In this document: positions 34,166-43,912 of the stretch, piece after piece
Numbering within the stretch: position 1 is the stretch's first letter
Layout: every line of letters starts with the position of its first letter
DNA from: Isoetes taiwanensis
Lineage: Eukaryota; Streptophyta; Lycopodiopsida; Isoetales; Isoetaceae
NCBI GenBank assembly: GCA_021234155.1
Contig: JAJEKV010000046.1
Span: 8,811,012 to 8,875,011, forward strand
Length of the DNA stretch: 64,000 nucleotides
Direction: 5' to 3'
Made by a program: the position numbers and the translations under genes
Notes under the pieces: generated by a model
The model's database searches: none
Told to the model about the DNA's origin: nothing
What the model saw: the letters and a program-made list of their open reading frames with translations, nothing else

Positions 34166-36396
34166 TCTGAAGATGTCGTTCATGAGTCTCATGAACGTAG
34201 CTGGGGCGTTGGATAGCCCAAATGGCATTACGGTGAACTCGTAATGCCCATACCTGGTTCTGAAAGCTGTTTTGTGGATGTCCTCTTCCCTTATTCTGAT
34301 CTGGTGATAACCTGACCTTAGGTCGATCTTGGAGAAGACCTTTGCCCCTTGGAGCTGATCCATCAAGTCGTCTGATCTGGGGAGTGTGTACTTGTTCTTG
34401 ATGGTGTGCTTGTTCAATTGTCTGTAATCTATGCACATCCTCAAGCTTCCATCCTTCTTCTTGACAAAGAGGATGGGTGCCCCAAATGGTGAGACGCTAG
34501 GCCTGATGAAGCCTAGATCGAGCAATTCTTGTAACTGCTTCTTTAGCTCCGTGAGTTCATGTGTGGTCATTCTATATGGGGCCTTGCTCGTCGGCTTGGT
34601 CCCTGGTTCGAGTGCTATCTCACACTCTACTCCCCTGTAAGGAGGAAGCTTCTCGATCTCATCTGGAAAGAGATTATGGAACTCCGTGATCAAGTTGGCG
34701 ATTCGCTTGGGCAACTTGCTGAGCACTTTGTCTTCTTTGCTTCCTTCCGACTCGGGTTCCTCAACCTCGAGTTTGAAGATGTATGCTACCTGCTCGCTCT
34801 TTATAGACTTGAGCAGCTGCTTAACAGACATACACTGCATGATGGGAGTGACTTCTTTATCTGTGATCTCAATGGCTTTGCCGTCGGGCGTTGGGAAGGT
34901 CACCTTCCGCTTTCCACAATCAATGATGGCCCCTGCTGGTCCAACGTACTCCATTCCAACGATCAAGTCATACTTGCCAATGCCCATAACTTCTGCCCCC
35001 ATCTGGATATTAATCCCTGGCACGTCGATGTCGAAGTTGATCCCTTTTCCAGCTGTATGTCTTACTGCTCCGCTTGCCAAGATTACGGGTCTTGGTTTGG
35101 ACTTTAGGGGTTTCAATTTCAACATTTCAACCATCCTCGGGGATGCGAAGTTATGGCTACTTCCGGAGTCTATCAAGACTATGAAAGACTTGGCCTTTGC
35201 CTTCCCTACTGTGGAGATTACCTTATACTGGGTCTCTGCCTGTTCTGTATCTATAGCAGTGAAGATGTGGCACTCACCCTGAATGTAATCGCGTGCTGCC
35301 TCGCCGTCCTCATCTGACGGAGTGTCCCATCCGCCCAGTTCTGCTAGCGCTGAGCTCATAACAAATGGGCAATTCGCCGTTCGGTGGCCCGGCTGGAAAC
35401 ATCTAAAGCAGAGTTGCTTCTCTATGCATTCCTGCCTTTTCTCCTTGGGCATCGCCTGTAAGAAGGACCGTACTGCTTTGGAGTAGTTGGAACCTTCCTG
35501 TTTGTCCTTGAAGGACACCTGCTTCCTTTTCTGTTGTTTCCCCTGGTTGCTATTGTATGGGGACTTTGCTGGACTTGGGTTGGCTGCCCTAGGACTGTAG
35601 CTCCCTGTTGCTTTGCCTCTATCCTGATAGTAAGGTTGCCTCTGTGCATTGTTCTGTGGCCTGGATCCTTGCAAACTAATTGCCTTGGATTCTGCTTCTG
35701 ATACTGTTTTAGGGTCTATTGCCCTTACAAGTTTCCTGATTTCCTCGTTCAGCCCTTCTATGTAGCTTTCCACTGCGTGTTTCTCGCTCAGCTTCGGCAC
35801 ATACAGCCTTAGTCTCATAAACTCTTCGGTGTACTTCTGCACTGTCTTGTAACCTTGCTGCAATCTGTAGAACTGCTGCATCATATTTGACTTGTGTTCT
35901 CGAGGAACATAGTGGCGCTTGAAAGCTTTTGAGAACTTCTTAAATCGGCATGCATCTCTGCTCAAACCATGGGCCTTGGCATAGCCCTTCCACCATATGC
36001 GTGCGGCCCCTTTCAGGTTGGATGTTGCCACCCTGCTTTTGTCCTTATCCTTCATGCCGTAGGCATTGCCATACTCGCTCATTTCGAGTTTATGGGCTTT
36101 CCATACATTGCCCAGTGCTGAGTCCACCTTCTTCTGGTAATCCAGGGCCTTAGTGTCCTTCTGTCTGCCGTCCCTACGGTCCGGCGCCTGCTCGGCCTCT
36201 TTCTCGGACTCAGAATCCGAGTCGAGCTTGAGTCGGAGGTCTCTGTGCTAAGGGACCTCCTTTTCTTACTCCTCCTCTTGTCTTTCCCCGACTTCCGGGG
36301 TGTCGTTTGTGGCCCGGATGATGCTTGGGCTGCTAGTAGGGCCTTTATCTGGTCCAGCTCTGTTCGCATCTGCGACATCTCCTCTTCTGGGGTCAT
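34136..36396 (-). pseudogene. gag-pol: gag-protease-RT polyprotein of copy 2, truncated
   Basis: A single frame covers 36127 to 34136 (about 660 codons): capsid part ([20 protein letters not shown]), zinc knuckle [14 protein letters not shown], protease DSGSSHNF, then RT with [28 protein letters not shown] and [19 protein letters not shown]. The first part of gag (from MTPEEEMSQMRTEL, 36396) is in another frame. Compared with copy 1 about 20 residues after VWKA.KLE are deleted. The last six or so codons come from the flanking repeat, so RT lacks its catalytic FDD motif. The ORF shows that gag, protease and RT are translated as one chain. Confidence 0.88.
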
Positions 36397-36680
36397 GGGA
36401 CCATATCCTTCGAAGAGGTTCCTTTGAAGGGGTTGCCTGTCAGGAGTCTCTTCATCTCTGTTGGGCCTCCTGTTTTGCTCGACCGTTCATTGTTCTCTAT
36501 CTGCACACACAGTTGGTTATGGCTGTACGGTTAGTTTTATTTGTTCTCTTGCATTATATGTGATGTTGGTATAGTTGTGGAACAAAAATACATCAACAAA
36601 ACATTTAAAGTGCAAAAGAAGTTATATTCATATTATATAATATGTTAATACAAAAAGGCTTCCGGGATCAAGATTCCTAA

Positions 36681-38179
36681 CTATTCTTGATATCGCCGGT
36701 AGGATGGATTATCCTCTAGGAACTTCTTCGCTTGGGCTGTTCCCACTGAATGACCTAAGTTCCTAAGGACGTTGACCGAAGATCCACCCTGCAAAGCTCT
36801 TGCCAAATCTTCTATCCTGCGCTCGGAGGTATAGGCGGCGGTCACTGCCAGTCTTCCCTGCCGTCTGTAAGGTATGGCGAAGTAATCGAGTGCTACCACT
36901 CTCTTCACCAGGATGGCATACTCTGTATTGGGAGCTAACCGAGCATGCCGGCCAAAGCCTGAGAGCGCAATTAGCATCGATACTCCTTCCTCGCCTCTGG
37001 GGGTGAATTTGCGGTGAATTTGCGGTGAATTACCGCTATTCTTCCATCCATCAGCAGGGGAAGGTAATACCGCAACGACCTATCGTTGTGTGACGGGTCC
37101 TCGCCTCCTCGGCCTCCAACTCTGTGTCTGCCGGCATAGTCTTTGACTGTTGCTGAAGCTCTCCTTAGGTCGAACTCGCCTCTTCGCTCTCGGGGGGGCG
37201 TTGTCGAAGAACTTGCCGTTAAGATGTTAGAGGTCGCGTGGCGGATCCCCATCTGTTCCTGTAGAGCAAGGAACTCTTCCTCCGTCGGTAGTTGCCCTGC
37301 CTCCATAATCTGCCTGATATTGCTATAGGCTTGAATGTCGGAGGTGGACTCTCCCGTATAAGTGTCGGCTTCCCTTACTTGGAGTGGGAAGTCGAAAGTT
37401 CCTCGGACGATGAAGTCGTCCAGGTCTGTTCTCCGGAGTTGGTGCAGCAACTCGTCAGGTCGATACTCCCTTTCCCTGCACTCCGGGAGGTTCTGGATGT
37501 CGCTTAAGAGCAAGTACTCTTCGCCCTCGACGATGATGGGGGCTAGGCTTGTGATGCCTAGCCCAATGGGTGGCGCTATCCTGAGAGTTTGCCGGCTTCT
37601 TTCGAATTCTTGCAACTCTTGTTCTGCTAGCCGCTGCTCTTCCGCTGGGTCGAGCTCGACGTAGTCGTCATCTTCTTCTTCCGACTCCTCGTCTTCTTCC
37701 TTTCCTTCTTGCTCGTGTTCATACTGCGAAAGGAGCTGTTGTGCTGCTGCGGTGGCTAATGGGTCCACGTCCATGGGGGAAATGGAGGTTTCTCCCATGG
37801 GGTTCTCGTCACGGTGGATAAGAAAAATTGCTAACGCAGCGTTGAAAGAGAAGTACTTGGTCCTGTTGATAGTCAGGACCATTGGTTCGGGCATGCGCTG
37901 GGCCTTGTTTGTGAGATACTTGGCAATGTTAGGAACATCGCCTAAGGCTACTTGAAGGGATTGCCTAGGAACAAAGTAGCCTATGCAAGGTAGAAGCTGC
38001 ACTAATGATGGCTCTACCCTAGCTTGGAATTCTGACAGGACTCTGCTATATGCTGGGGTTGCGTGCAAGGTTGCTCGGACATCTATTTCTTTCCGGAAGA
38101 CCCGGAAAATTTCATCGATGTCAGCCTCGGCAGCATGAGCGCTGGCGCTGTACCATCGCCTGAAATCAGAAGTTGCCAT
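36681..38179 (-). pseudogene. ORF B of copy 2 (one frameshift)
   Basis: Start at ATG 38179 (MATSDFRRWYSASAHAAEAD). The upstream in-frame ATG at 38215 lacks counterparts in the other copies. The frame is open to about 36975, then shifted and open again to the stop at 36681-36683. The break coincides with an 11-bp tandem duplication (GGTGAATTTGC twice, about 37000-37030). An acidic run (KEEDEESEEEDDDYVELD) lies in the middle. The N-terminal block around ALGDVPNIAKYLTNKAQR and the C-terminal block YYLPLLMDGRIAVIHRKF..GFGRHAR are strongly conserved with copy 1. No known family recognised. Confidence 0.8.
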
Positions 38180-38293
38180 GAGTTTAGCGAGGAAGAGACT
38201 AGCAAACGGATGCAAGAGCGCCTCAGGGAGCTGGAAAATTGGCTAAGGGGGCAGGAACAAACTCGTAGGGTGCTACGTATGAAATGAGGGACC

Positions 38294-38301
38294 TATTTAT
38301 A
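38294..38301 (-). promoter_or_regulatory. TATA box of ORF B (copy 2)
   Basis: TATAAATA on the minus strand, 115 bp before the ATG at 38179, the same spacing as in copy 1. Confidence 0.65.
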
Positions 38302-38492
38302 GAAAAGGGAAAAACCCTAATTTTTGGGGGACTTGGAAAATTCTTGGGATTGGGCAATTCCAGCCTATATTGAGGTCAAAATGGGAATTGGAAGACTAAT
38401 TTAAGGGTTTGAGCATGACTGGATTACCTAAAGATGCTACTACAACAGGTTGAAGATCATTTGAACAAGTTATGGTGAAGAAATGGTAGGAG

Positions 38493-38559
38493 GTCTCACA
38501 GGTAGCGCCTCGTTCAAAAGCTACACTTTAGTTTCTTGACCAGGCGCGACGTGTGAGAT
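38493..38559 (-). repeat. 67-nt hairpin H3 upstream of ORF B
   Basis: In element sense the 5' arm is TCTCACACGTCGCGCC, identical to copy 1. The apical stem (TCAAGAAACTA with TAGCTTTTGA) differs from copy 1 but still pairs. Confidence 0.9.
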
Positions 38560-38692
38560 ATCAGTCCCATTTTGATCAAAACATGTCCAGTTTGGGTAAA
38601 ATAAGGGTGTAAGGATGATAGACTTATCAAATTAGGCAGGATTGACCCCTTAATTGGTCAATTTGGAGCTGTTTTGGGCAAATTTGGGCAAG

Positions 38693-38759
38693 GTCTCACA
38701 GCTAGCGCCTCGTCCAAAAACTAAACTTTAGTTTCTTGACCAGGCGCGATGTGTGAGAC
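38693..38759 (-). repeat. 67-nt hairpin H4 upstream of ORF B
   Basis: Starts exactly 200 bp from H3. Apical stem AAGAAACTAAA/TTTAGTTTTTG. Confidence 0.9.
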
Positions 38760-38902
38760 ATCACACTTTTTGGTCTGAAAATGTTCTATTTTACTAAAAC
38801 AAAAACTACTACTTGCTAATTTGTCCTAATTAAACAAGTTCAGGCACATAAAGTGCTCAAAATTGATTTATATTACAAAATTTTCGATTATTTACAGAAT
38901 GT

Positions 38903-40199
38903 TTAAGGGCGTTCTCCCTTAATGCGACTAGCAAGATACATGTCTTGCCTCATAAGGGTTACTCGCTTTGCATGAACGGTGCAAGCTGTCGAGTCTTCAA
39001 AATGTTGCACTATCTTCTGCTCAGCCGCTTCCTGCAGTGCCAGCAGCATCTCATCTATGACCCTCATGCCAGTGTTGAAGTCCTGCATGACTTCTCTGAC
39101 TAGACGGGCAAAGGGGGCATGGGGAATCAGGAGGCCGTAACTGCGCTGGAAGTGCCGAATCTCGCGTAGTGCTCTTTGCTCGGTCTCCTTCCTGGTGAGC
39201 TTCTTCTTGGCTGGCTTTTTCGGGACCTTGGGCTTTGGTGGTGGCGGCCTTAATGTCTGCTGCTTTGTTGGATGTCCACCCTCGATGGTCCTGACCCTGT
39301 TCTCCTGGTAGTAGGAGTTGTAAGCCTCCCACTCCTTCATGTATGCCTCGTGCTCCCTCATCTTTCTCTCATAGATCTTGACGGGGTTCGTGACATAAGA
39401 CTCTCGGGCAGGTCGTGGTTGCTTTTTCCTGTCCCACTTCGGATAAGGAGGGGGCTTCTGCACTTGGTCCTGCTGCTCCCGGTCGGGTTGCTCCTGGTTG
39501 GATATTGGCTGCTCGTCACCTGGGGGCTTAGAAGAGCTTCCCCCTTCGGTGTTGGGGATGTAGTCCTCGTCAGAGGAGTCGCCGGAGGAGTTCGGTGGCT
39601 GGTCAGGGGGCCGTTCAGTAATCACAATCTTGGGGTTGGGCTTCTTTACTTGTGGGACTTCCTTGAGTTTCCTTGGGCTCCCCACAAATTTCCCTTTCTT
39701 CTGCTTGAGTTCCTCTGCCACTTTCGCCTCCGCCTCTTCTCTCTTCCTCCTCCTGCTTTCCCTGCGGCGTTGTTTTGCTTCATGCTTTGCGATCCAGGCT
39801 ACGAGGTCTTCCTCTTCACTTGGCTCGAGCCTTGGCTTGCTAAAGCTCTTGCAGCTCTTACGCTTCTTTTCGCGAATCGGGCTTGACTTGTTCCTCTATG
39901 GTGCGGCTCACGGTGCCGGCAATCTCTTTTCTTAGCGAGCCTTGGTCCTCTGCTCATTTGTGCTCCCTCCTCTTCTTCCTCAACTATCTCCGTTCCACCT
40001 TGCAGTCGCATCTTCTTCGGTCGGTCTGCTGGCCTATCTCCTCGTTTACGCTCTTCCGCGATGCTCTCCTCACTTTCGAAGATAGTCGACCTCCCCTCAT
40101 GACGAGCCTCTCGAAGCATCTGGTGAATGAGATTGGCGTCGTGGCCCTTGGGGTTTTCGCTGGGCCGGGCTTTCTGGCGTCTGCTTGAAGTAGTGCCAT
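38903..40199 (-). pseudogene. ORF A of copy 2, histone H3/CENH3-like accessory protein
   Basis: The main frame is open from 39895 to the stop at 38903 (about 330 codons) but has no ATG at its 5' end. Likely coding continues upstream in other frames to ATG 40199 (MALLQADARKPGP), 77 bp after a TATA box, which implies two frameshifts and a protein of roughly 430 residues. The N-terminal part is basic/acidic and Pro-rich (VEEEEEGAQM, RRRESRRRKREEAEAK, PPPPKPKVPKKPAKKK). Residues at 39172-38906 form the H3 core: ALREIRHFQRS, LLIPHAPFARLVREV, DFNTGMRV, LALQEAAE, FEDSTACTVHAKRVTLMRQD, IKGERP. About 74 of 89 residues equal copy 1 and about half equal canonical H3, without gaps (counted by eye). Known H3 C110, H113, R116 and D123 equivalents are kept. 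Confidence 0.88.
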
Positions 40200-40275
40200 G
40201 TTTGACGGTTCGACAATCGGATATCGGGCGCCAAAGATCGCCTTAGGGAGCGGGAGCAGATTTCAAGTCTACTTC

Positions 40276-40283
40276 TATTTATA
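40276..40283 (-). promoter_or_regulatory. TATA box of ORF A (copy 2)
   Basis: TATAAATA on the minus strand, 77 bp before ATG 40199 and 104 bp after the nearest hairpin. Same octamer as before ORF B. Confidence 0.6.
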
Positions 40284-40386
40284 GTTTGGGCAAATTTTAG
40301 GTCAAAATTCAAGTTGCTGTTTTTAAGATGCCAAGGCACCTATTTACTTAAAACATACAATTATTTCAGAGTTTTTCCAATTATTG

Positions 40387-40453
40387 GTCTCACAGGTAGG
40401 CCCCTGTTCAAAAACTAGAGTTTAGTTTTTAGACCAGGCGCTACGTGTGAGAT
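40387..40453 (-). repeat. 67-nt hairpin H5 upstream of ORF A
   Basis: Outer arms ATCTCACACGTAGCGCC / GGCCTACCTGTGAGAC, apical stem CTAAAAACTA/TAGTTTTTGA in element sense. Confidence 0.88.
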
Positions 40454-40570
40454 CTTACACATTTTTAAGTAAAATTTAAACATACTATTCTAACTAATTC
40501 TTACCTTGGAACTGGCCTTACCATATTACTTTTCTCAAATTCATCAAGTTTAGCGTGTTCTTGGCTCGAT

Positions 40571-40637
40571 ATCTCACAGGTAGCGCCCTGCTCAAAAACT
40601 AAAGTTCAGTTCTTTGACCAGGCGCGACGTGTGAGAC
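40571..40637 (-). repeat. 67-nt hairpin H6 upstream of ORF A
   Basis: 184 bp from H5, between H5 and the PBS. Same outer arms and an AT-rich apical stem. Confidence 0.88.
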
Positions 40638-40827
40638 CACCTTGCCTGAGGAGGTTTTGGCTCATTCTTTTTTTAGTCTTATTATGTTCCAATTCAATTA
40701 ACTGTTACTAGCTTAGCATAAACTACAAAAATGAGAAAAAAAAATTCCCACTTTTCGAGGCTTGAGGGTTCTATCAAGTTAGTACTACTGGGAGCATGGT
40801 CAGTGCTTTGCTCTTGGTCTCCAAGAA

Positions 40828-40843
40828 CATGGCTCTGATACCA
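40828..40843 (-). promoter_or_regulatory. Primer binding site (initiator Met-tRNA type)
   Basis: Minus strand TGGTATCAGAGCCATG, one base after the LTR end. This is the usual plant Ty3/gypsy and Ty1/copia PBS and fixes ORF A as the first gene after the PBS. Confidence 0.9.
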
Positions 40844-40844
40844 T

Positions 40845-41502
40845 TGTGACGTCCCCTACTCGTATACGATGCCCAAGACCGTATACAAGCGGGGAGTTCA
40901 TCCCCCGCACCAGCTCCACAGCGATCTGGGGCCCTCCACATATCACTGTGACCGTCTAGAGTCCCCAGTGGGAAGAGTGAAGGGGTCATTTTACCCCGTC
41001 TCCCTCAGGGCCTACCTAGCTGCGGAAGCGTAAACATACACGTCAGTAACATAACATCATATATCCACCTCGAAGGGCGGTACATCAACATCTGCGTAGA
41101 CAAAGATCAGCACAATACAAGGAAGTTCCTACCCAAGGCTCAGACTCCAGGGGAATGACTGACAAGCTTGGGTCTCCAGAGTTCAGTGCAGACAGAATCA
41201 TGACAATGGATTGGGCTGGCATAAGCACATGGCTTAGGGTTGTCCACTCCATCCGCCCCTCCTGTGCACACTTTGCAGAGTAGGTTGAAAAGTGTTGGGA
41301 CCTGACTGTAGCCCGCCGGGTGCATAGACAAAGGGGCTATTCCTGGGTTACATCTCCCCAGTCCCGATGGGGCAGGTAGGGATTACCCCCTCCAGAGATC
41401 TACATGCTGACCCAAGGTGACTAGAGGGCTACTGCCCTTATTCGACTTAACCCACTGGAAGGTGAACACCACCCCACGGGTGTCGAGCCCATGCCTTATC
41501 TA
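40845..41502 (-). repeat. 5' LTR of copy 2, 3' part only
   Basis: In element sense it ends GGGGACGTCACA and aligns over about 650 bp with 9685-10338 of the copy 1 LTR (for example GGGCGGATGGAGTGGACAAC and GGAGACGGG.TAAAATGACC). The match stops at AAGGCATGG (about 41498), where unrelated DNA begins. Confidence 0.88.
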
Positions 41503-42235
41503 GAAAAGAAAAATCTTTATTTTGCAATCTACCACCACCTTTTGAATCTTTACATGATTCTTTATGACTATCACCAATGGATTCATCCATATATTGTGGT
41601 GATTGTCCAAACCTAATTTAGCAATTTTTATACTAGTCCAAAACTGCATTTCTAGCACAGAGGGGTTCAAACCTTGCTAAAATTAAAAGTAATTGACTTT
41701 TTTTTAATAGAGCATGTTGATTTGCATATTCCCAAGTTTTTTTACTATTTTTCTTCTTTAGTGATTCACTTTCTGGTTCTAATTGTTCGACTTGGGATCT
41801 AATAAAAATATGGACATTCAATCTAACTATTCAAGTTGGAACATCATAAAAATATGGACACTCAATCTAATAGAAGACGTCCTCGAACATGCAAGATTTG
41901 AACTCACTTGTGTGTTGGGCCTTTGGGTCATGTCTTAGTTTCAGTTGGGCAAAACTTGAACATGGGGGATTTGAACCCACTTGTGTGTTGGGCCTTTGGG
42001 TCATGTCTTAGTCTCATTTGGGCTTTTGCCCATGTTTTCTATTGTCTCATGGTCATATTTGGTCTTCTTGAGTGTTAAGATTTTCTTTTCTTTTCTTTTC
42101 TTTTCTTTTCTTTTCTTTTCTTTTCTTTTCTTTTCTTTTCTTTTCTTTTCTTTTCTTTTCTATTCTATTCTATTCTATTCTATTCTATTCTATTCTATTC
42201 TATTCTATTCTATTCTATTCTATTCTATTTCGTAA
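41503..42235 (+). mobile_element. Retroposon-like insert with compound pentanucleotide tail
   Basis: Noncoding DNA with a 73-bp tandem duplication (41885-41957 and 41958-42030) ending in (TTTTC)16 at 42081-42160 and (TATTC)13 at 42161-42225. The TATTC tail matches the LINE B tail in sense orientation, so this may be a LINE- or SINE-derived insertion into the copy 2 LTR. The other end of the LTR is not found beyond it. Confidence 0.5.
42081..42230 (+). repeat. (TTTTC)16 (TATTC)13 compound microsatellite
   Basis: Uninterrupted pentamer runs; the last unit is TATTT. Confidence 0.95.
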
Positions 42236-43718
42236 TGTGTTCAAAAACCAAAATCTCAAACCCTCAAATGGATGTCACAATATGACTAAGAATATTCATC
42301 TAGTTCCCCACTATATACCATGACTTAATGCTTTGAGCTATAATGAAGGTTTCCTTTGGTTCATTTCCCTTGCTTAGACAAATACTTTGCATCATGTTCG
42401 ATATAATCTTCCCCTAAGCAAATACTCCGCATCATGGCCCGATATAATCTTTCCAATAATCTATTTAGTGCATCTTGATGCCGCATAACTCTTTCGATCT
42501 GTCAACATCCCAAAGCATACTTAAATAATGTCACAAAACTCTTCCAATGTAGGTTTTTTCCGTTTAAAAGCACTTAAGTAATGCCACCTTGGCTATCTCA
42601 ATGTAGTTTTTCTTTTTGTTCAAGATCAACACCTTATAAGTCAATCTAAGTTTTGACTATAATAACATGTGGGTGATCTTACAACCCTACCCTATGACGA
42701 CTAAATAATGATAATGTAAGTGCAAGTCCAAAATTATAAGTACAAAATAATAGATTTTTGGATATTCAAAAGTGAAGGCAAAATAGAGGTTTTTTGGATA
42801 TTCAAACTTGCATTTCCAAACACCATTTCTAAAGAATTTAAAGCTTGGCACAAACTGCAATGCTCAAGTCAAAGAAAAATTGAAGGAATGCGTGAGAAGA
42901 TACCATTTGAATTGAATAGCCCATGTACTAATAGTAGCATAGAAGATTTAGATGCCAAGTGGAGTGATGCCTATCCAAAGTCAACATCCTTTAGACTTGA
43001 GATGCATACAGTGTACACAAAATAACCCAAGTGGTTCAAATATTTATCAAAAGATGTTGGTAATGTATACTCTATACATTCAATAATCTTCCTGAAGCTG
43101 AGCCTGCACATGTGATTGCGAACTACTAATATATTAGATTGAATAGGCATAGCAATGTAGCCTTTTAATTGCATACAAGAATTTTCCTCTACTAATACAG
43201 AACCGTTTAAAAGATGGCATTGATTCATGCTTAGAAGAAATGTTTCTATGTCATTTCAAAGTTCTTATACCAGCCTTTCTCTATTGCTTGCAGAAGTCGC
43301 ATATAAAGCTGTTGCAGGAACAAACCAATAGGAAAAAATATTACTTTGGAGCTTGCAAGCGGCTGAGATCTCCTGCCCAAAAACTTAAGTGACACTTTGG
43401 TTTAGTCTATAAACAGTCCCTATAAGGAGTGACTCAAATTTCTATTCATGAATCCATTTTTTTTGTGCTCCTTGATGCACAAAGGAGGGCGATATAAGCT
43501 CCAATATGCGATTTTGGTACAGAACGCCACATGGAGAGTAGACCTTGATACTGCAAGGACTTGCAAATCTCCAAGCAATATCTGAATCATAACTGAAACC
43601 TTCGAGCTTGATTCGTTGGCACAGAGAAAATCATTCTGGGTGCATGAAATTCCAAAGCAGAGAGTGAATATCAATCGGGGATCTAAAAATATCTAATACA
43701 GAGGAATTATGTACTCTA
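42236..43718. other. Stretch without a recognisable gene
   Basis: The longest frame (42720-43025, 101 codons) matches nothing I know and its AT-rich composition equals the flanks. No repeats within the window detected. Confidence 0.35.
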
Positions 43719-43897
43719 TGTTGGAATGTATTTATAATACATCCATACAATCTTAGCCTATTAGCCCTTCATTATTGTATATAAGAGCATGTACTCTCAT
43801 GAATTATACATTCACTTTGGGATTAACTTGTGTTCTTTTCCTCTCGTTCTCTTTGTCTTGCTGCGTCACTTTATCCTTACATGTTATATTTCCAACA
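43719..43897 (+). repeat. Short LTR (179 bp) of a Ty1/copia- or TRIM-type element
   Basis: Starts TGTTGGAA and ends TTCCAACA (8-bp terminal inverted repeat), with ATAAGAG and TATA-like sequence inside. It is followed directly by CGGTATTAGAGCCCG, a decayed Met-tRNA PBS (43898-43912). No second LTR or pol follows. Confidence 0.7.
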
Positions 43898-43912
43898 CGG
43901 TATTAGAGCCCG

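Larger units (their letters stand above)
34166..41502 (-). mobile_element. Ty3/gypsy chromovirus copy 2, 3'-truncated
   Basis: Reads right to left: partial 5' LTR, PBS, two hairpins, TATA, ORF A, two hairpins, TATA, ORF B, gag-pro-RT. It stops inside RT where it meets repeat U copy III, so the rest of pol and the 3' LTR are missing. Its 5' LTR is cut at about 41502 by another repeat. It carries the longest intact reading frames of the family in this window. Confidence 0.92.

Noticed and set aside
34559-35282. Long plus-strand open frames
   Set aside because: Antisense shadows of the chromovirus protease/RT frame.
41981-42323. Open frames of Phe/Leu/Ser repeats
   Set aside because: Translation of the (TTTTC)n(TATTC)n microsatellite, not a membrane protein.
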